From Gautieria morchelliformis (Eukaryota; Basidiomycota; Agaricomycetes; Gomphales; Gomphaceae): a DNA stretch of 64,000 bases. The stretch covers positions 186,001 to 250,000 of the forward strand of contig WHVA01000105.1 in assembly GCA_015179125.1 (NCBI GenBank), given 5' to 3'. Position 1 is the first letter of the stretch, and every line of letters begins with the position of its first letter. The notes under the pieces are model-generated. The model had not been told where the DNA came from and made no database searches. It saw only the letters and a list, made by a program, of their open reading frames with translations. Positions 21,530 to 33,625 of the stretch are shown here, in pieces. The position numbers and the translations under genes are program-made.

Positions 21530-22668
21530 TAGTGTTTTCCAGGCTCGGTCCCGGCCCAAAAGCCGCGGCTCGGGCCCGGCTTGGTCAGTCCCGGCTCACT
21601 CAATTTCAGGGCCTGAACCGATGCAAAAGTCCCGGCCCGGCCCCGTCCCGTCCCGGCTTAAGCCCCGGCCTGTAGGTGAGACTAGGCCAATGTAGAACAC
21701 AATGTATTTGGTAGACTACCTAGAGTAGCAATTTTAATTATAAGTCTGCATCCTCAGCTTCACTGCAATCCAAGCCCCATTCACCATCCCCATCCAACTC
21801 CGGCTCTGTCTCTCGTAGCTTCTCGAAGGCCGTGCATTCCTAAGTGCTGCAAAGGTTGCCTGGGCCTCGGACCGTGCCTCTTCTAATGCATCGTTTCTTT
21901 CCTGCTCCATTACCAAATAAAGCCCTTCTCGCGCCTGTATTTCGTGGGATTCAATCTGTCCTTGGACGAGGCCTATCGCCTCTGCCGCTGAGCTGAAGCG
22001 AGACACATGAGCTTGCGCCCTCTGGAGGTATTGGCGAGCTTCGGTGCGTTCAGCCCTGGCGACGGACAAAAGAGCGTCAAGTTCAGCGGATTTGACATTT
22101 ACTTTCTCGGTTAGCTCTGCGACATGGAGTCGCTCACAGTGCACCTTATCGAGCTCCGTGAGCCGATCGCTGATTGCGTTGGCCCTCGCTTTAGCGTCCA
22201 GACATGCAGCAGCACAGGTGGCCTGGGAAGCAGTAGCGGCCAACAAGTTGCTTGTGACCGCCGCCTGCTCCCGACTGATAACGTCTAATTCCTGCTGAGC
22301 GTTTGCAACAACCCGTCCTCAAGGGCTTCCACAGTGGTTTCGGGCCGGCAACCTCGATGACCTCCTCTTCGCTGCTGTCACTGTCGGAAATGCGGGGCAA
22401 AGGCATAGGGGGCGATCAGAAAGACGGACGCAGATTTTTTCACTTGTTAGTAAATGTAACTACCTGTCTATTCTGGGTAAAAAGCTGGCTCCAGCATCGC
22501 CTGAGAAGCGCCCAAAAGCCGCGGCTTTCGGGCCCGGCTCCGGCTCTCTGGATCCAGGGACGGGACCTCAAAGCCGGCCCCATAACGGCTTGGGCCCGGC
22601 CCGGCTCGGTCTTTTAGCGGCCCGGCTCGGGCTAGGCCGGGGCTTTAGCCGGGACTTGGAAAACACTA
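21530..22668. mobile_element. hAT-A, non-autonomous hAT-type element with passenger gene
   Basis: 1139 bp. Ends are TAGTGTTTTCCAGG on the left and its complement TAGTGTTTTCCAAG on the right. Both sides carry the 8-bp direct repeat CCGCGAAC (21522-21529 and 22669-22676), the hAT hallmark together with the TAGNG start. About 130 bp inside each end is packed with CCCGGCC-like motifs. No transposase is present. Confidence 0.9.
21734..22406 (-). pseudogene. Coiled-coil passenger gene inside hAT-A
   Basis: The start MPLPRISDSDSSEEEVIEV at 22406 is an acidic opening. After a frame change near 22310 a 170-residue alpha-helical segment follows, rich in Ala, Glu, Arg and Gln (KARANAISDRLTELDKV, YLQRAQAHVSRFSSAAEAI, LYLVMEQERNDALEEARSEA). 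It has heptad-like spacing and ends near 21737. No known domain is recognised and it does not look like a hAT transposase. The frame change could be an unrecognised intron or damage. Confidence 0.5.
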
Positions 22669-22676
22669 CCGCGAAC

Positions 22677-23344
22677 AGTCACAAGATCTCACGCAATTTG
22701 GTCGATTACACGAACTTCATTTTGGCGGAGCAATCTCAGAATATCTCATGCAATGCCGCCGCCAAACGGGCTCTAAGCTTTTGCCTTTCTATCAGAATGC
22801 CATTGTGGATGCAACTGACGTGTCACACACGTGTCTGGGACGCATCCACAGGACGGCAAAACCGCGACAATGTGAAGTCGACTGCGTCTTTGGAATATTT
22901 TCAGTGTTTTACGCATGCGTAGCTAGCACATCTTGTGCTGTGCGCTGTTCCGCCTGGTAATGTTATGTTTGTTGACGGCGCCAAGGAATTATCTCAGCTC
23001 TTACTTTGAACTTCCCAAGATCACGCAGTTTAGCTGAAGGTCCCACACGACCGTGTCACATTGCTTCTCGGGGTACAACCTTGTAATTTCTGAAAAGGGG
23101 TGCATTACAGTACGTGCGAGCACGCTATGATCAGCCATAGGGAATTCTAATTTGGAGTTAAGAGTTGGTAGGAACCGGGAGCGGGAGCACGGGGCGGGTA
23201 TGTGGATATATATATATGTAGTATAATGCATGCAATGAAGACTCATGTAACCGGGCTGAATAACGTGGACTGACAATGTGAACTGAAAAACACCGCCGTG
23301 ACAACCAGCAGGCATCATACGCAACCCCCCTAATATCATCCAGG
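22677..23344. other. No gene seen; 3' flank of cullin-3
   Basis: Contains a short AT dinucleotide run near 23208. Otherwise nothing supported. Confidence 0.4.
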
Positions 23345-24704
23345 TCATGCGAGGTACGTATACGACTTGCGGTCAGCCCCGCGGTCGAGGTACTCCCGCT
23401 GGGGATCAACACAAGCAGCACGTATCATGGTTGGTGGCGTAGCACAGAAAAGGACGTAAGCAACAAACACATCAGCATCCCACCAAAATAGAAAAAAAAA
23501 GCAGGCCCACGCACCTCAATCAGCGACTCGACCCTTTTCTTCACCATCGCAGGTTGCGGCTGGAAGCGCCCTGCAAGTTGCCTTGTGACCTCCGTGATGA
23601 GGTCCGTGTGGGTCATGCGTTTGCGGTCTTTCATTATGCGGACTATGCAGGCCTGGGGACGAAGAATTATATCGGTTAGAGTCAAGGACCAAGGAAGTCA
23701 CGAATGAGAAGTGAGAAGGAAGATTGTACAAAACCGCCCCAGAGCCACACACTTGGATGAGAAAATAACTCGGCTCAAAACCACCCCAGAACCTTGCCAC
23801 GAAAGAAATCCGTGGCGAAAAACGCACGCCACTGAAGAACCAAAACCCACCTCAGTCTGATGCCTCCTCTCCTCCTCAACCCTATCTCTTGTTTCCTGCC
23901 TCTCCGCCCCGCTCTCGACCCTTCCCGCAACAGTACTAATCCTCACCTTCTGCAGCGGCGCACGAAAGTCGAGGTTGAACGAGAAAGCGTCGGTCGAGGC
24001 GACGTCGCGCGAGGGCGGATGCTTTTTGAGGACCTTGTATTTTGCACAGGCGAGCGATTGGAGGGTGCGCTTGAGTTCTGCATCTGGGAGGTTGGTGGCG
24101 GTGCGGATTTCCTGTGCGGTGGAGGTTAGGTCGGTGTTGTTAGAAACGTCCAAAGGCAAACGAGGAGGCAAAATGAAAACGTGTATCGTGGACACAAAAA
24201 CAGGAAGTGGGAAACACGAATCAGAAACACGGAAGTCGAAGTAGAAACAGAGACAGAAACAAAAGGGACAACGCCAAACGCCAAACGCCAACGCCACGCC
24301 AAACACGAAATACAAAACATAAACGCCATCACGCCACTCACCTCATACCCCATCCGCTCCCCCTCGCCCACCTCCTCAAAAAGCAACAGCACCACACACC
24401 CCAACGTTGATACACTCAAATCATGGACCTTTCCCCCACGAAACCGTGCGCGCACCTCCGCACCCCCGAGCCCCATGTGCCACGTGAGTTTGCGCCCCGA
24501 GTGGCGACGCAGGTAGAAGGCGGAGAAGGCGAGGGTGGATGCGTGGAGCGCGGGAGGGAGTGTGCAGGGTGATAGGGGGAAGGGCGGCCAGAAGGTGGAT
24601 GTCATTATTGTGACTGAGAGGTCGACGCGCGGGGCCTGTGCGCGGGGTCCACGTGCAAGCATAGTTCAGTGTGCGGTACGGTGCGTACATGCGTAGGTTG
24701 GTGT

Positions 24705-24735
<31 letters not shown>

Positions 24736-27700
24736 GGGGGGGGGTTGTTCAGGTAGTGTGCGAAATTGGCATGCGTGTATAATGCGGTCCCGTACGCAAT
24801 CAGCTCCAACCAACACAAAACCAACTTGCCACCCACCGTTCCATCCCCGCGTGCGACCCACGCACGCCACGCCTCTCCCGCCTCAGCCGACAACTTCACA
24901 TCATGAAACATGCCCTCCATGCGCTGCGTGAACTGGAAGCCGCATTCTACCTTGAGGCGTGCTAGCATCCCGCGCTCGGCGTCGTCGTCTGCGGCTGCGT
25001 GCGGGGCGGCAGGGTGCGTCGCGTTGCGTTGCATTATGTAGCCCACCAGCGTGTATACACGGCAATGTTACCACAGCACCCCCAATAACAGCATCACACA
25101 CACCACAGATCAGCACTGCCCATCCCCAAACAAAAAACAACAACACGTACCTCCAATACCCCCAGCCCCCTTCGACCCGCCCGCCCGCGCGAGGAGCCGC
25201 TTCGCGAGATGCGCCTTGTAGTAGCGCTCGAAGACGTCTTTTTCGGCCAGGAAGCGGAAGGCGGTGATGGTGGCGTCGAGGATGGTGTCGATTTCGGCGT
25301 CGGATTTCTGGCAATGATGGAAAGGGAAAGAGAGAGAGAATCATTAGCGTTGGGTGAGCATTAGAAGGGGGGGGACATGAGGTTAAGCGTGAAGCATCAA
25401 CGTCAACATTGCGATGATGAGCGAGGAACAAAGCATAATCGTTAGCGTTATAACGACGACATCACAAACACCACGCCGCTTACCCCCTTGAACCCCTTCT
25501 TCAGATGATCGTCGATGAAGAGCGAGATGAACTCTGGCGCGCGGGTGTTGCCGTTTATGAAGGATTCAAAGGCCTGGGTGGACATCACCGCAGACAACGC
25601 AGCGTATAATAAAACGACGCATCAGCGCAAGGGAGCGCGAAGTTGCAGTGCGACGACGGAGGGAAAGCAGCGTAAAGGGGCAAGGGCGGGGAAGGGAAGG
25701 GCGGCCGTTAGCGAGCTTGTACGATAGCAACAGGAGAATAAAAAAAAGCACGAAGGAGAAAGCACAGCGAAATAAAGGCACGAAGAAGAAAGAGAAACCA
25801 GAAGCACCAAGGCAAGGAAATGGAACGAATACCCCAAGTCACCCTCACCTCCCCAACCATCCCAATAACTCCACATCGCAATCCTCCGACCTCTTCGCAT
25901 TATCGTAATGCCCAATACCGGGTACCCTCACCTAACCGACTAAACAACAGGCTCCCGCCCAAACACACAAAAGACAAAAACACCACGCCTGCCCCAACAC
26001 CACAATAAACTCCCCTCTCCATCATAGAACAACAACAGCAGCACCGCCTCCTCAACTTACGCAACGCAGCGCTTCCTTCCCTCCGTGGCATCCCAGGGTC
26101 GCCTCAACTAACCAGCATCGCTGAAAACATCCCACCTCACACCTCCCGGCAGCTCGCACAGTCACAACACTCCCCAGCCCCACTCCTGCCCAACCTTACC
26201 TCGCAACAGCACAACAACTCCCCTGCTCCAAAACAGCCCGGCACCAACCCTCGCCCTTACACGCAAATACGACAAGAAAACCATAAAAAGCAACCAGTAA
26301 ATGCCGCACCTCATTGATCGCCCCGCCTAGCCTCACATCTGCCCCAAATGCGTCGCGCAGGACACGGTCAAATTTCGCCTTCAGCGCGAGCACATCTGAG
26401 ACCCAGCGCAGGGCCGAGGCTGTCGTGGTGGTGCGTGCGGTGGAGGTGGTAGCAGGAGTTTTGGTTTTGAGGTCTGCCGATCCTGCGTCCTCTGTTATTG
26501 TGGCGATCGCTTTGGCCTTACCTTTGATGTCAGGCGCGGTTTCGGCTTTTATGTCTGCCGCCTCGTCGTCCCCTTCTGGGGGCTCGATCGCTTTGCCTTT
26601 ACCTTTGATGTCCCTCGCTACCTTCTTTGACCCGCCCTCCCCTTCTGGATCCTCATCCTCACCGATGGTCGCTTCCTCCCCACCAACCCCCTCATTAACC
26701 TCTCGTCCTCTCCATCTTACCACTTCGCCCAATGCCCCCTTTAGCACATCAAGACCCCCGTCCACCTGTCCAAGCAGCCTATACATTCGTGCTAGGTCGG
26801 GGATCGATTCGTGCGTGATGAGGTGGGAGAGCGGGGGATGCGGGTGGGGTGCGCGAGAGCTTGAGCCTGACGCCATTCCTGGGGCGTGGACGTTGAGAGC
26901 AGACCTTGATTGGTTTAAATGATATATATAATAGAGAGAGACGGGATGGGGGGAGCGTACCCTGAGGCTGAGCCTGACTCGACAGCAGCGCCAGAAGAAC
27001 CAGGCCCGAGGATGCCCCCCAAATGCTCGCTTAGGAGGGTACGCTGCAGGATGCGCTGCAGCGGGGCGTCCGTGCGGGCTGCGAGGTAGTGGGAGCAGCG
27101 AGCGCGTTCGGAGTGGAGGCGGGATTCAACCTGGGGGCGCGTGAGTGTCAGTGAACAGTTGGGTGGAGTAAGTATAGGGAGAGGGGGGTCAGCAGGTGTC
27201 AGGTGTGTCGGCAGCACACGGGCAGGGGATCAAAGGCATAGCAAACGGTTCAAGAGGATGGGAAGTATTAGCAGGCCAGAGGCGAGGTCAGTGGAGAATG
27301 GGAGGCAAGCAGTGTGTGAATCAGAAGAGTAAATGCGAAGAGGCAAAGAATAACCGTATCAACACCCAAAAGCAAGTGGCGCGAGACCCCACCATTTAAC
27401 CCGAGCCAACCCAAGCCAGCAAACACGTACTCACCCTCTCCATATACTCCGGCACGCCACACTCGTGCATAAGCTGCTCCCCTTCCGCACGATAGAATGC
27501 CTCGCTCTCGCGGAGGATCTCGGGCTCGAGATATAGAGTATAGAATGTGGGGACATAGGGGTCGTGTTTGTCGTTATGTGCCCCACTCCCTGAGGCGGTG
27601 ACGGTTGTCGTGCCTGTCATGGCGCTGTGTTTAGCGTTCCCGCCCGCCCTTGTTCCTTTTGTTCCACCCGCCTCTCCGCCGCCGCCGCCGTGCCTGTCTT

Positions 27701-28470
27701 CCCCCACGGCCGCCCCCCTCAATACGTCCACACACCCCCTTACCTTACTCCTCTCCACAACCCCGCCTCTCCGCTCAATGTGAATAAGACGTAATACCGC
27801 GCCAACAACATGTGCGCGCACCGGGTATGCGGGCGAGAGGAGGATGTTGGTCGTGAAGGCGGTCAGGCCCGCGGGGTAGATGAGGGGCAGAGAGGCAGGG
27901 GCGGTGTAGAATTTGTCCTGGCGGGGGGAGCGTCAGCCAGCGTAATGTGTGTTAGTACGAATAGAATATAACTAGAGATATGGGATGGAAAGGTGTCCTT
28001 ACCATATATCGCAACACCTGCCCTAGCTTGAGCATATTCCCCACATGGTCGTCCCACACGGCCCTCACAGCGGCAAGCAGCCTCTCTCCCTCTTGTGCGG
28101 CCTGCACTGAGTCTTCCTCCCTACCTGGGCCGCCACCCAAATTACCTCCCATGCCCAAACTCCCGCCCCCCACGGGAAACGCCGGGACCACCACCTCCTT
28201 CACCATCTTCTCTAAATTCTCCACCACAAGCTCCAATACGCCGCGATACACGCGTGCGCCGTGTTTGCCTATGACGAGGTTGTACGCGTGGCGGTAAGTT
28301 TCTTCATAGGAGAGGGAGGAGGCGTTGTGGGCGTGGATTTGGCGGATGGCGGAGGCTAGGTGGGACCAGGAATCAGGGGTTGCGGTAGAGGTCGGCGGCT
28401 GCAGCGCAGTGCGGGTGCGGGTGCAAAATTCAGACCGTTGGGCGCGCCAGGTCGGGTACAGGGTTGCCAT
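23345..28470 (-). CDS. CUL3: Cullin-3, scaffold of a BTB-type ubiquitin ligase
   Basis: Eleven exons (minus): 28003-28470, 27435-27917, 26961-27130, 26310-26904, 25484-25573, 25151-25307, 24837-24994, 24342-24635, 23851-24111, 23515-23652, 23345-23398. They sum to 956 codons with consistent phases (955 residues; about 770 in animals). The N-terminus ([19 protein letters not shown]) would bind BTB adaptors. The cullin homology domain (about 590-805) has [52 protein letters not shown] and [13 protein letters not shown]. Residues about 890-955 are the winged helix with the neddylation motif [11 protein letters not shown], ending YTYLA. Extra length is mostly low-complexity sequence in exons 2 and 4. 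The exon 3/4 border uses a weak AAG acceptor and is the least certain. No disabling change seen. Confidence 0.92.
24701..24744 (+). repeat. GT and poly-G microsatellite in a cullin-3 intron
   Basis: About nine GT units followed by 26 G residues, inside the intron between exons 7 and 8. Likely variable in length and hard to sequence. Confidence 0.95.
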
Positions 28471-28973
28471 TGTCGTCGATTACAGTCATGGATGCAAACA
28501 CGACTGTCAGTGCCACGCAGAAACACGAGGGCATAATACAGCGTACCATACGCGGCGGACGCTGGAGCATGGGACACAAACCGTCAGTAATCACACCACG
28601 GCATGGACACATACTCAGCGAGAGCACCCAGTGTTCCCACTTCGACGCCGAACACAGAAACAACTTACAATCTTTGGCTTTGCCCGCCCTCTGCTCCCTG
28701 CAAGTTAGACCAACCACACACAAGTCATCCAGCCAGCCAGTCAGTCACTCATCGTCACTGAAACAAGACACGCACCACTCGCTTGCATTGCTCTTGCTTT
28801 TTGCAGTTACTAACGGTTCGCTTACTCAGTGTCACGGTGGCAGGGTGTTATGTAATCCACTAGATCGGGCCCATTATAATTTGCAGTTTATGGGTTTTAC
28901 ATAAACATTCCATGAAATTGAGGAAATGTGTCTAAATAAGGTACTTTCTCACAAGGCAAATTCCTCTTTGGGT
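28471..28973. other. Upstream region of cullin-3
   Basis: No second gene supported. It should hold the cullin-3 promoter and 5' UTR. The element at 28981 begins about 510 bp upstream of the start codon. Confidence 0.4.
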
Positions 28974-28980
28974 CCGAAAT

Positions 28981-30375
28981 CCCGGTGAAAAGCGGTTGTG
29001 TCGTACTGCTCCCTCAAAAAAAGTCCGGCCAGAGCAGATAAGTGAGACAATAGCAGCTGAGAGCAGAGCGTGAGCGCCGGGAAACTACCGTTTTGCGCAG
29101 CTCAATCTGCGCAAATCTGTTAAAATAGTATTCTCACACAAACAGACCAGCACAGATTCAGAAATTTTACTGAAAGCAGATTAGAGCATATTAGAATATA
29201 TCTATTATTAGCAACTGGCTACAAAACAGATTCTAGCAGTGTCTGTCCGCCGCTCGTCGTCGAATACGACAAACAGCCGTAATCACCGAAAAACGTGCAG
29301 TCTACGCAAGGGCTGTTAACGGTGCACGCCTCTGATTAAGGCTGACCACTCACCATAGCCAGACAGAAAGCAGCTGCGACACGGCACAGAGCTGTTACCT
29401 GAATGGTCGCACCTGCTTTTGGTCTTTCTGCCCACTGATCGCAAGCTGAACGATAGCGTTAACTACGATATGGTCAAAATAATTATGTCGAGGAAAAATG
29501 CTCACCCCTCGACGTTCGCCGATGCTTGACTTTGTCCCCACGGTACGTCTGGGATGAGTCTCCATCAGTGGCGTGGTATCGGTGGGCTGTATGCGTACGG
29601 GAAGTGCTCGATCACCCTGCGGCCCCGGATGCGTGTCCATATCCAAACCTTGACCTGTGCGTGGGTACGGGTGCAGGCGGGCACGTCAACACCACGACTG
29701 GCTACCAGCTCGTTGGGGGCACTGGGATTGGGGATATCAGGACTCAGCCTGCCACGCGAAGAAGCAAGGCCACTGTCGGGAAGATCGCATGGCGCAGCGG
29801 GCGCGATGGGCGGGCTGCATCCCCGGCTGCAGCTGTGCAGGTGGTCTGCTGGGCGACGGTGCACGGGATGACGGCGATGTCGATGTGAACGGGTGTGGTG
29901 TAGGTGGCTCTAATGGGGGGATATGGAGGAGGGTGGTGGGCGAGACCATGGTTGAACGTTGATGGGGGGATGGAAGAAGCGGGGGATGTGGCGAGAGGAG
30001 AGAAAGAAAGAGCCTTAGCGCTGCATATATGTGATTTTCCTTCTGTTGGGGTATTGGTACTTGTCGTGATCAATTGCTTGGGGTTTTTCTGGCGCCGAAC
30101 ATTTTTTTTCGTTGATTCTTATAGTTGCTGCGCTGATTACAAGCGAGCAAAGTACGGGCACAGCAAAAGCTAGCAAAAGCAAAGTAGATTATACGAAATT
30201 TTAGAAATGTTAGTCCCCAAGTCACAGTCCCAGTCATTTCAGGTAGCTGGATTTCAGTTTTTCGAGTGGGTTTACCAAATACGCAGATTTGAGAGCAGAT
30301 ACTTGCCCGATTAGCGCAGTTTGCAGATTTTGCGTCCGACAGCGTCCGATCCCAGCATAACCTCTTTTCACCGGG
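28981..30375. mobile_element. Unclassified DNA element with inverted ends and 7-bp direct repeats
   Basis: 1395 bp. Ends CCCGGTGAAAAGCGGTTGTG and, complemented, CCCGGTGAAAAGAGGTTATG (2 mismatches in 20). The direct repeat CCGAAAT lies on both sides (28974-28980 and 30376-30382). Several AATCTGC/GCAGATT motifs lie within 250 bp of each end. The middle (29550-30100) is GC-rich with long overlapping frames on both strands and a proline-rich minus frame, none recognised. No transposase motif seen. A 7-bp duplication is unusual and may be an imperfect 8-bp one. Confidence 0.7.
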
Positions 30376-30409
30376 CCGAAATCCTTACCGAACTTTAGTT
30401 GTCACCCAA

Positions 30410-30533
30410 ATTCTGTCAAACTGGATGCATAGCGTCACAGTACCAAGTAGCTAGAGCCACGATACAGATTGCAAGCGACTCCATACATACGTACGCGCAA
30501 CAACTTCCACCTTGAAATCCACCCAAGCCCAGG
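30410..30533 (-). repeat. R0: short end fragment of the R repeat family
   Basis: About 124 bp matching the outer end of R1 (from 34921), sharing CAAATTCTGTCAAAC and GATACAGATTGCAAG. It lies 370 bp downstream of the laccase stop. Confidence 0.75.
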
Positions 30534-30902
30534 GGCCCGCGCAACGGTCCCGTTGCTCTGCAAGGGCTCTGCAACTGGAAAATCGTGGGACAGGTCGGCT
30601 GTTCCCTGTCTTATTCATAGATCCGAGTCATACAGGTTTATTCCTGCGCAAGTCACAGTATGTCCTGCCCTGTCTCTGTATTACTTTCGGTCTTATTCAT
30701 GCCATCTTTACATTCAATATTGCATTCATCCAAGGATATATATAAAAGATAATATGCAATGCTAACGAACGACTCATCAATACATATTGTCCAAATTGTT
30801 CCCCTAGTCTCTTCTCCCTCATCCTCCATTACTTCTATTAAGCGTATGAATAGGCGACAGCCAGCGTCAACAATTTATCCCTTGTGAAGCTGATAGGGAA
30901 GT
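30534..30902. other. Laccase 3' flank
   Basis: No gene seen. Likely contains the laccase 3' UTR. Confidence 0.4.
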
Positions 30903-33625
30903 TCATTGAAGCTCGGGCGCCAAGTTATTGTAAACGTTGCAAAGTTGCTCCCACTGGGCATTCGGGACCACAGACTGTGGGCCACTTTGAATACCTAGAT
31001 GAGAAAGATCAGCGACAGCGCCCCCATCAAAGACATGGCCTATTACCTGTCGGGTCCTCGGCGAATACAGCAGCGAGACCAGCCACTATAGGGTGGAAGA
31101 TCAGAGGCTAAGAAACATGACCAGTGTCTGCACGCCCCCCTATTACTCACCCAAGTGCCAGTCAATGTGACAATGAAGGAACCAGGGACCTGGATTACAC
31201 GTCGGCAATGAGGTGATAGGAATATGGCGCATTTGCGCACCTGGGTTATCCGTCTGGAACCTGATGCGAACAGGTTGGTTGTTTGTCGGGCTAGTCCCGC
31301 TGGCGACAACGTCGCGGCGGGGGGGATTCACAAAGTTAGCATTTCCCCCACTGGCCGACTGCACAACTGAGAACGCATGTCCGCTGGAATCACCCCGTTA
31401 ATTCGGTGAGGAATAGAAAGATTCTTAGAGTTATTCACTGTAAGTGGAATGCATGCCCAGCACCACCTATGAACGAGACTTCAATCACAGAGTTTGGCTG
31501 CAAGACAAATGTGTTCTCAGACGTCGCGAAGTCAGAGCTGAAAATTTTCATGAGCGTGACAGCCTTGTCCTAGAACGAATTACATACTTATTTGTGAAGC
31601 CATTAGCGAGAATATTTAGCAGCGTTGGGACCGAGGGCGACTGATATTGGACACCATTGATCGTCTACATACGAAATCAAACGTGACAGTCAGTGAGAAC
31701 AGCTCGAAGTGTATAATGGGCATTCATTGACCCACCCAGACATCGCCGTTAGCGGCGGTTGTACCGAATGTGAAATTGAACACCTGGTCTGCAGCATTAG
31801 AGCCGCCAGGCGGAGCTGGGTTATTAAGAGGCTGGAACAAGTATGCGTGAGTGCGAAACGACCGAAAAGGGAAACAGCGCCAACTATAAGGTTGAATTCT
31901 TCAAATTCTATGCCTCCGGCTGCGAGGCCGGTGGGCTGTGGCGTGGTGGGGTCGGCATTAGATGCACCACTGTAGTGAAGGACGGCCCAAGTGTTTGTAC
32001 CATTGACTAGATGTTCACGATATCAATTTATGTTGAAGATAAGTTTAGTTGTAGTACTAACAGTTGGGGTTGTCGGTGCTTGTGGTCGCACCCTTGGCAG
32101 TTTGAGTGGCACTGATCCCTAGGGGCGAAGCTATATCAGCGATTATTTGCACAACCCTCAGATGTTGCGGTCTCACAGTAGTTATCAACCGTTTGATTGG
32201 CTGTGATCTACTCGACGGCTTTTGTGAGTATCATAAACTAATTGAATACAATTCTGGAAGACGTACGATGACGCTGTAACGCTGTCCTGGTAAAACTGGG
32301 ATGGAGTCCACGACGTACGGTTCGTGTGCGTTGCCTGAGAGTCTGATCAGCTAGGGGCCACCAATGAATTATATAGTCAAATGCACCATCTGCTTCAATT
32401 ACTGTCATGGAATGATTGGAGATGGAAAACTCGAAGGTGCCTGCCCATCAATAAGATGCGAGCCCACACCAGTATTCCACGAAACAAAACTGACCTGAGG
32501 CGGACAAGCTAATCAGACGGAGACGATAGCGCGTTCCAGAAGTGACGTTGATTCTAGCCCAGGGGACTTGAGGCCCGCCGTTGTACCTACCGACTCCATT
32601 TACTAGACCAGAGTCAGGAATTGGTTCTGGTCCGCCCGCAAACCATGCATCTGAAATGATGTGAGTTTACTTTCACCAGGGAGACATCTGCGGACGTTAC
32701 ATACTTGTCGCGTTGAGGGCGGAGGGATGGTACCAGTCAGCGAGGGTAATGACTCTGATGGAGAAACTATCACTACTTTCTCCTTCGCTCAAATATCTGA
32801 AACATACGTTGTAGCATCATCAACGTCGTACAGGCTCTTCTGGGGATCGTTTGGGTCGTCTATGAATTGAACTGTTCAGTAAGAGCGGGTTTCCCTACTG
32901 AATTTCCACACACAGATGACAATAGGTCCACGAATTCCATCGACATACTGCGTACTCAAGTGGCTGTGATACCTGGTACAAGTTTAGAAAGACAGCGCAA
33001 AGAAATTGAAGGGGTCAAGTACCAGAACGTGCCAGCTTGTTCGCCAAGGGCAAGCGTGTAGGGGTATGAATTACTATTATAGTTCAGCGCCAATGACGGT
33101 AAATCGTAATGGCCACCGAGATGGCAGTACTCACTTCTGGGCAATCGGACACTGCGTGACAAATGAAGGGCCATCGTTGCTGGTACAGTGGCAGAGAATT
33201 CGTCCATTGCGTAGAATCAATTTACTAAAATAATACTTACTATGCATTTCGAGGCTGGAACTGTGGGAAGAGATCAGAGTGAGCGCATATCACAGTCGTA
33301 TAAGACAGGGCGAACAATTCCGTGCCAGTGCTATATCTAACAGTTCAGGACATATAAAAAAATAAGAAGGCATTTTACCCACGATACTAGTGCTGCGACG
33401 CATAGTCGGATCAAATAGACTGTTCGTCACGTTGATGTTTATTGAATCACCCTTGTTGGCAGTTACGAGTGGGCCAGGGAAAATGCCGTTGACGAGCTCA
33501 GCACTCCTGGTAAATCCATCAGGAGCAATGTTTTCAGCAGTGAGCGACCATTGGTGAGAGACGGTGGCGCAGTGAACCACAGCCGTTACAGCGAGAGAGA
33601 GAAAGGTGTAATAGAGCCGAACCAT
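30903..33625 (-). CDS. Laccase (multicopper phenol oxidase), secreted
   Basis: 21 exons; joined length 1617 nt, 538 residues, a normal laccase size. Exon limits (minus): 33383-33625, 33316-33330, 33241-33260, 33135-33179, 33023-33073, 32914-32972, 32808-32859, 32705-32754, 32495-32650, 32387-32440, 32263-32334, 32177-32200, 32062-32130, 31885-32006, 31736-31831, 31588-31664, 31439-31537, 31241-31383, 31151-31189, 31047-31085, 30903-30994. A signal peptide follows [19 protein letters not shown]. All four copper motifs are intact: HWHGI (exon 2), [21 protein letters not shown], and [12 protein letters not shown]. The residue ten after the copper Cys is Leu, which by the usual rule suggests moderate redox potential. 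The protein oxidises phenols with reduction of oxygen to water, outside the cell, in lignin or pigment chemistry. Borders of exons 11-13 use weaker splice sites and are less sure. An in-frame ATG at 33679 would add 18 residues without a signal peptide. Confidence 0.9.

Noticed and set aside
24421-25046. Separate proline-rich genes on the minus strand
   Set aside because: They are cullin-3 exons read through an intron that contains the GT/poly-G microsatellite.
29526-29962. Gene inside the CCCGGTG element
   Set aside because: Overlapping long frames on both strands in GC-rich DNA with no recognisable domain; not enough to choose a strand.
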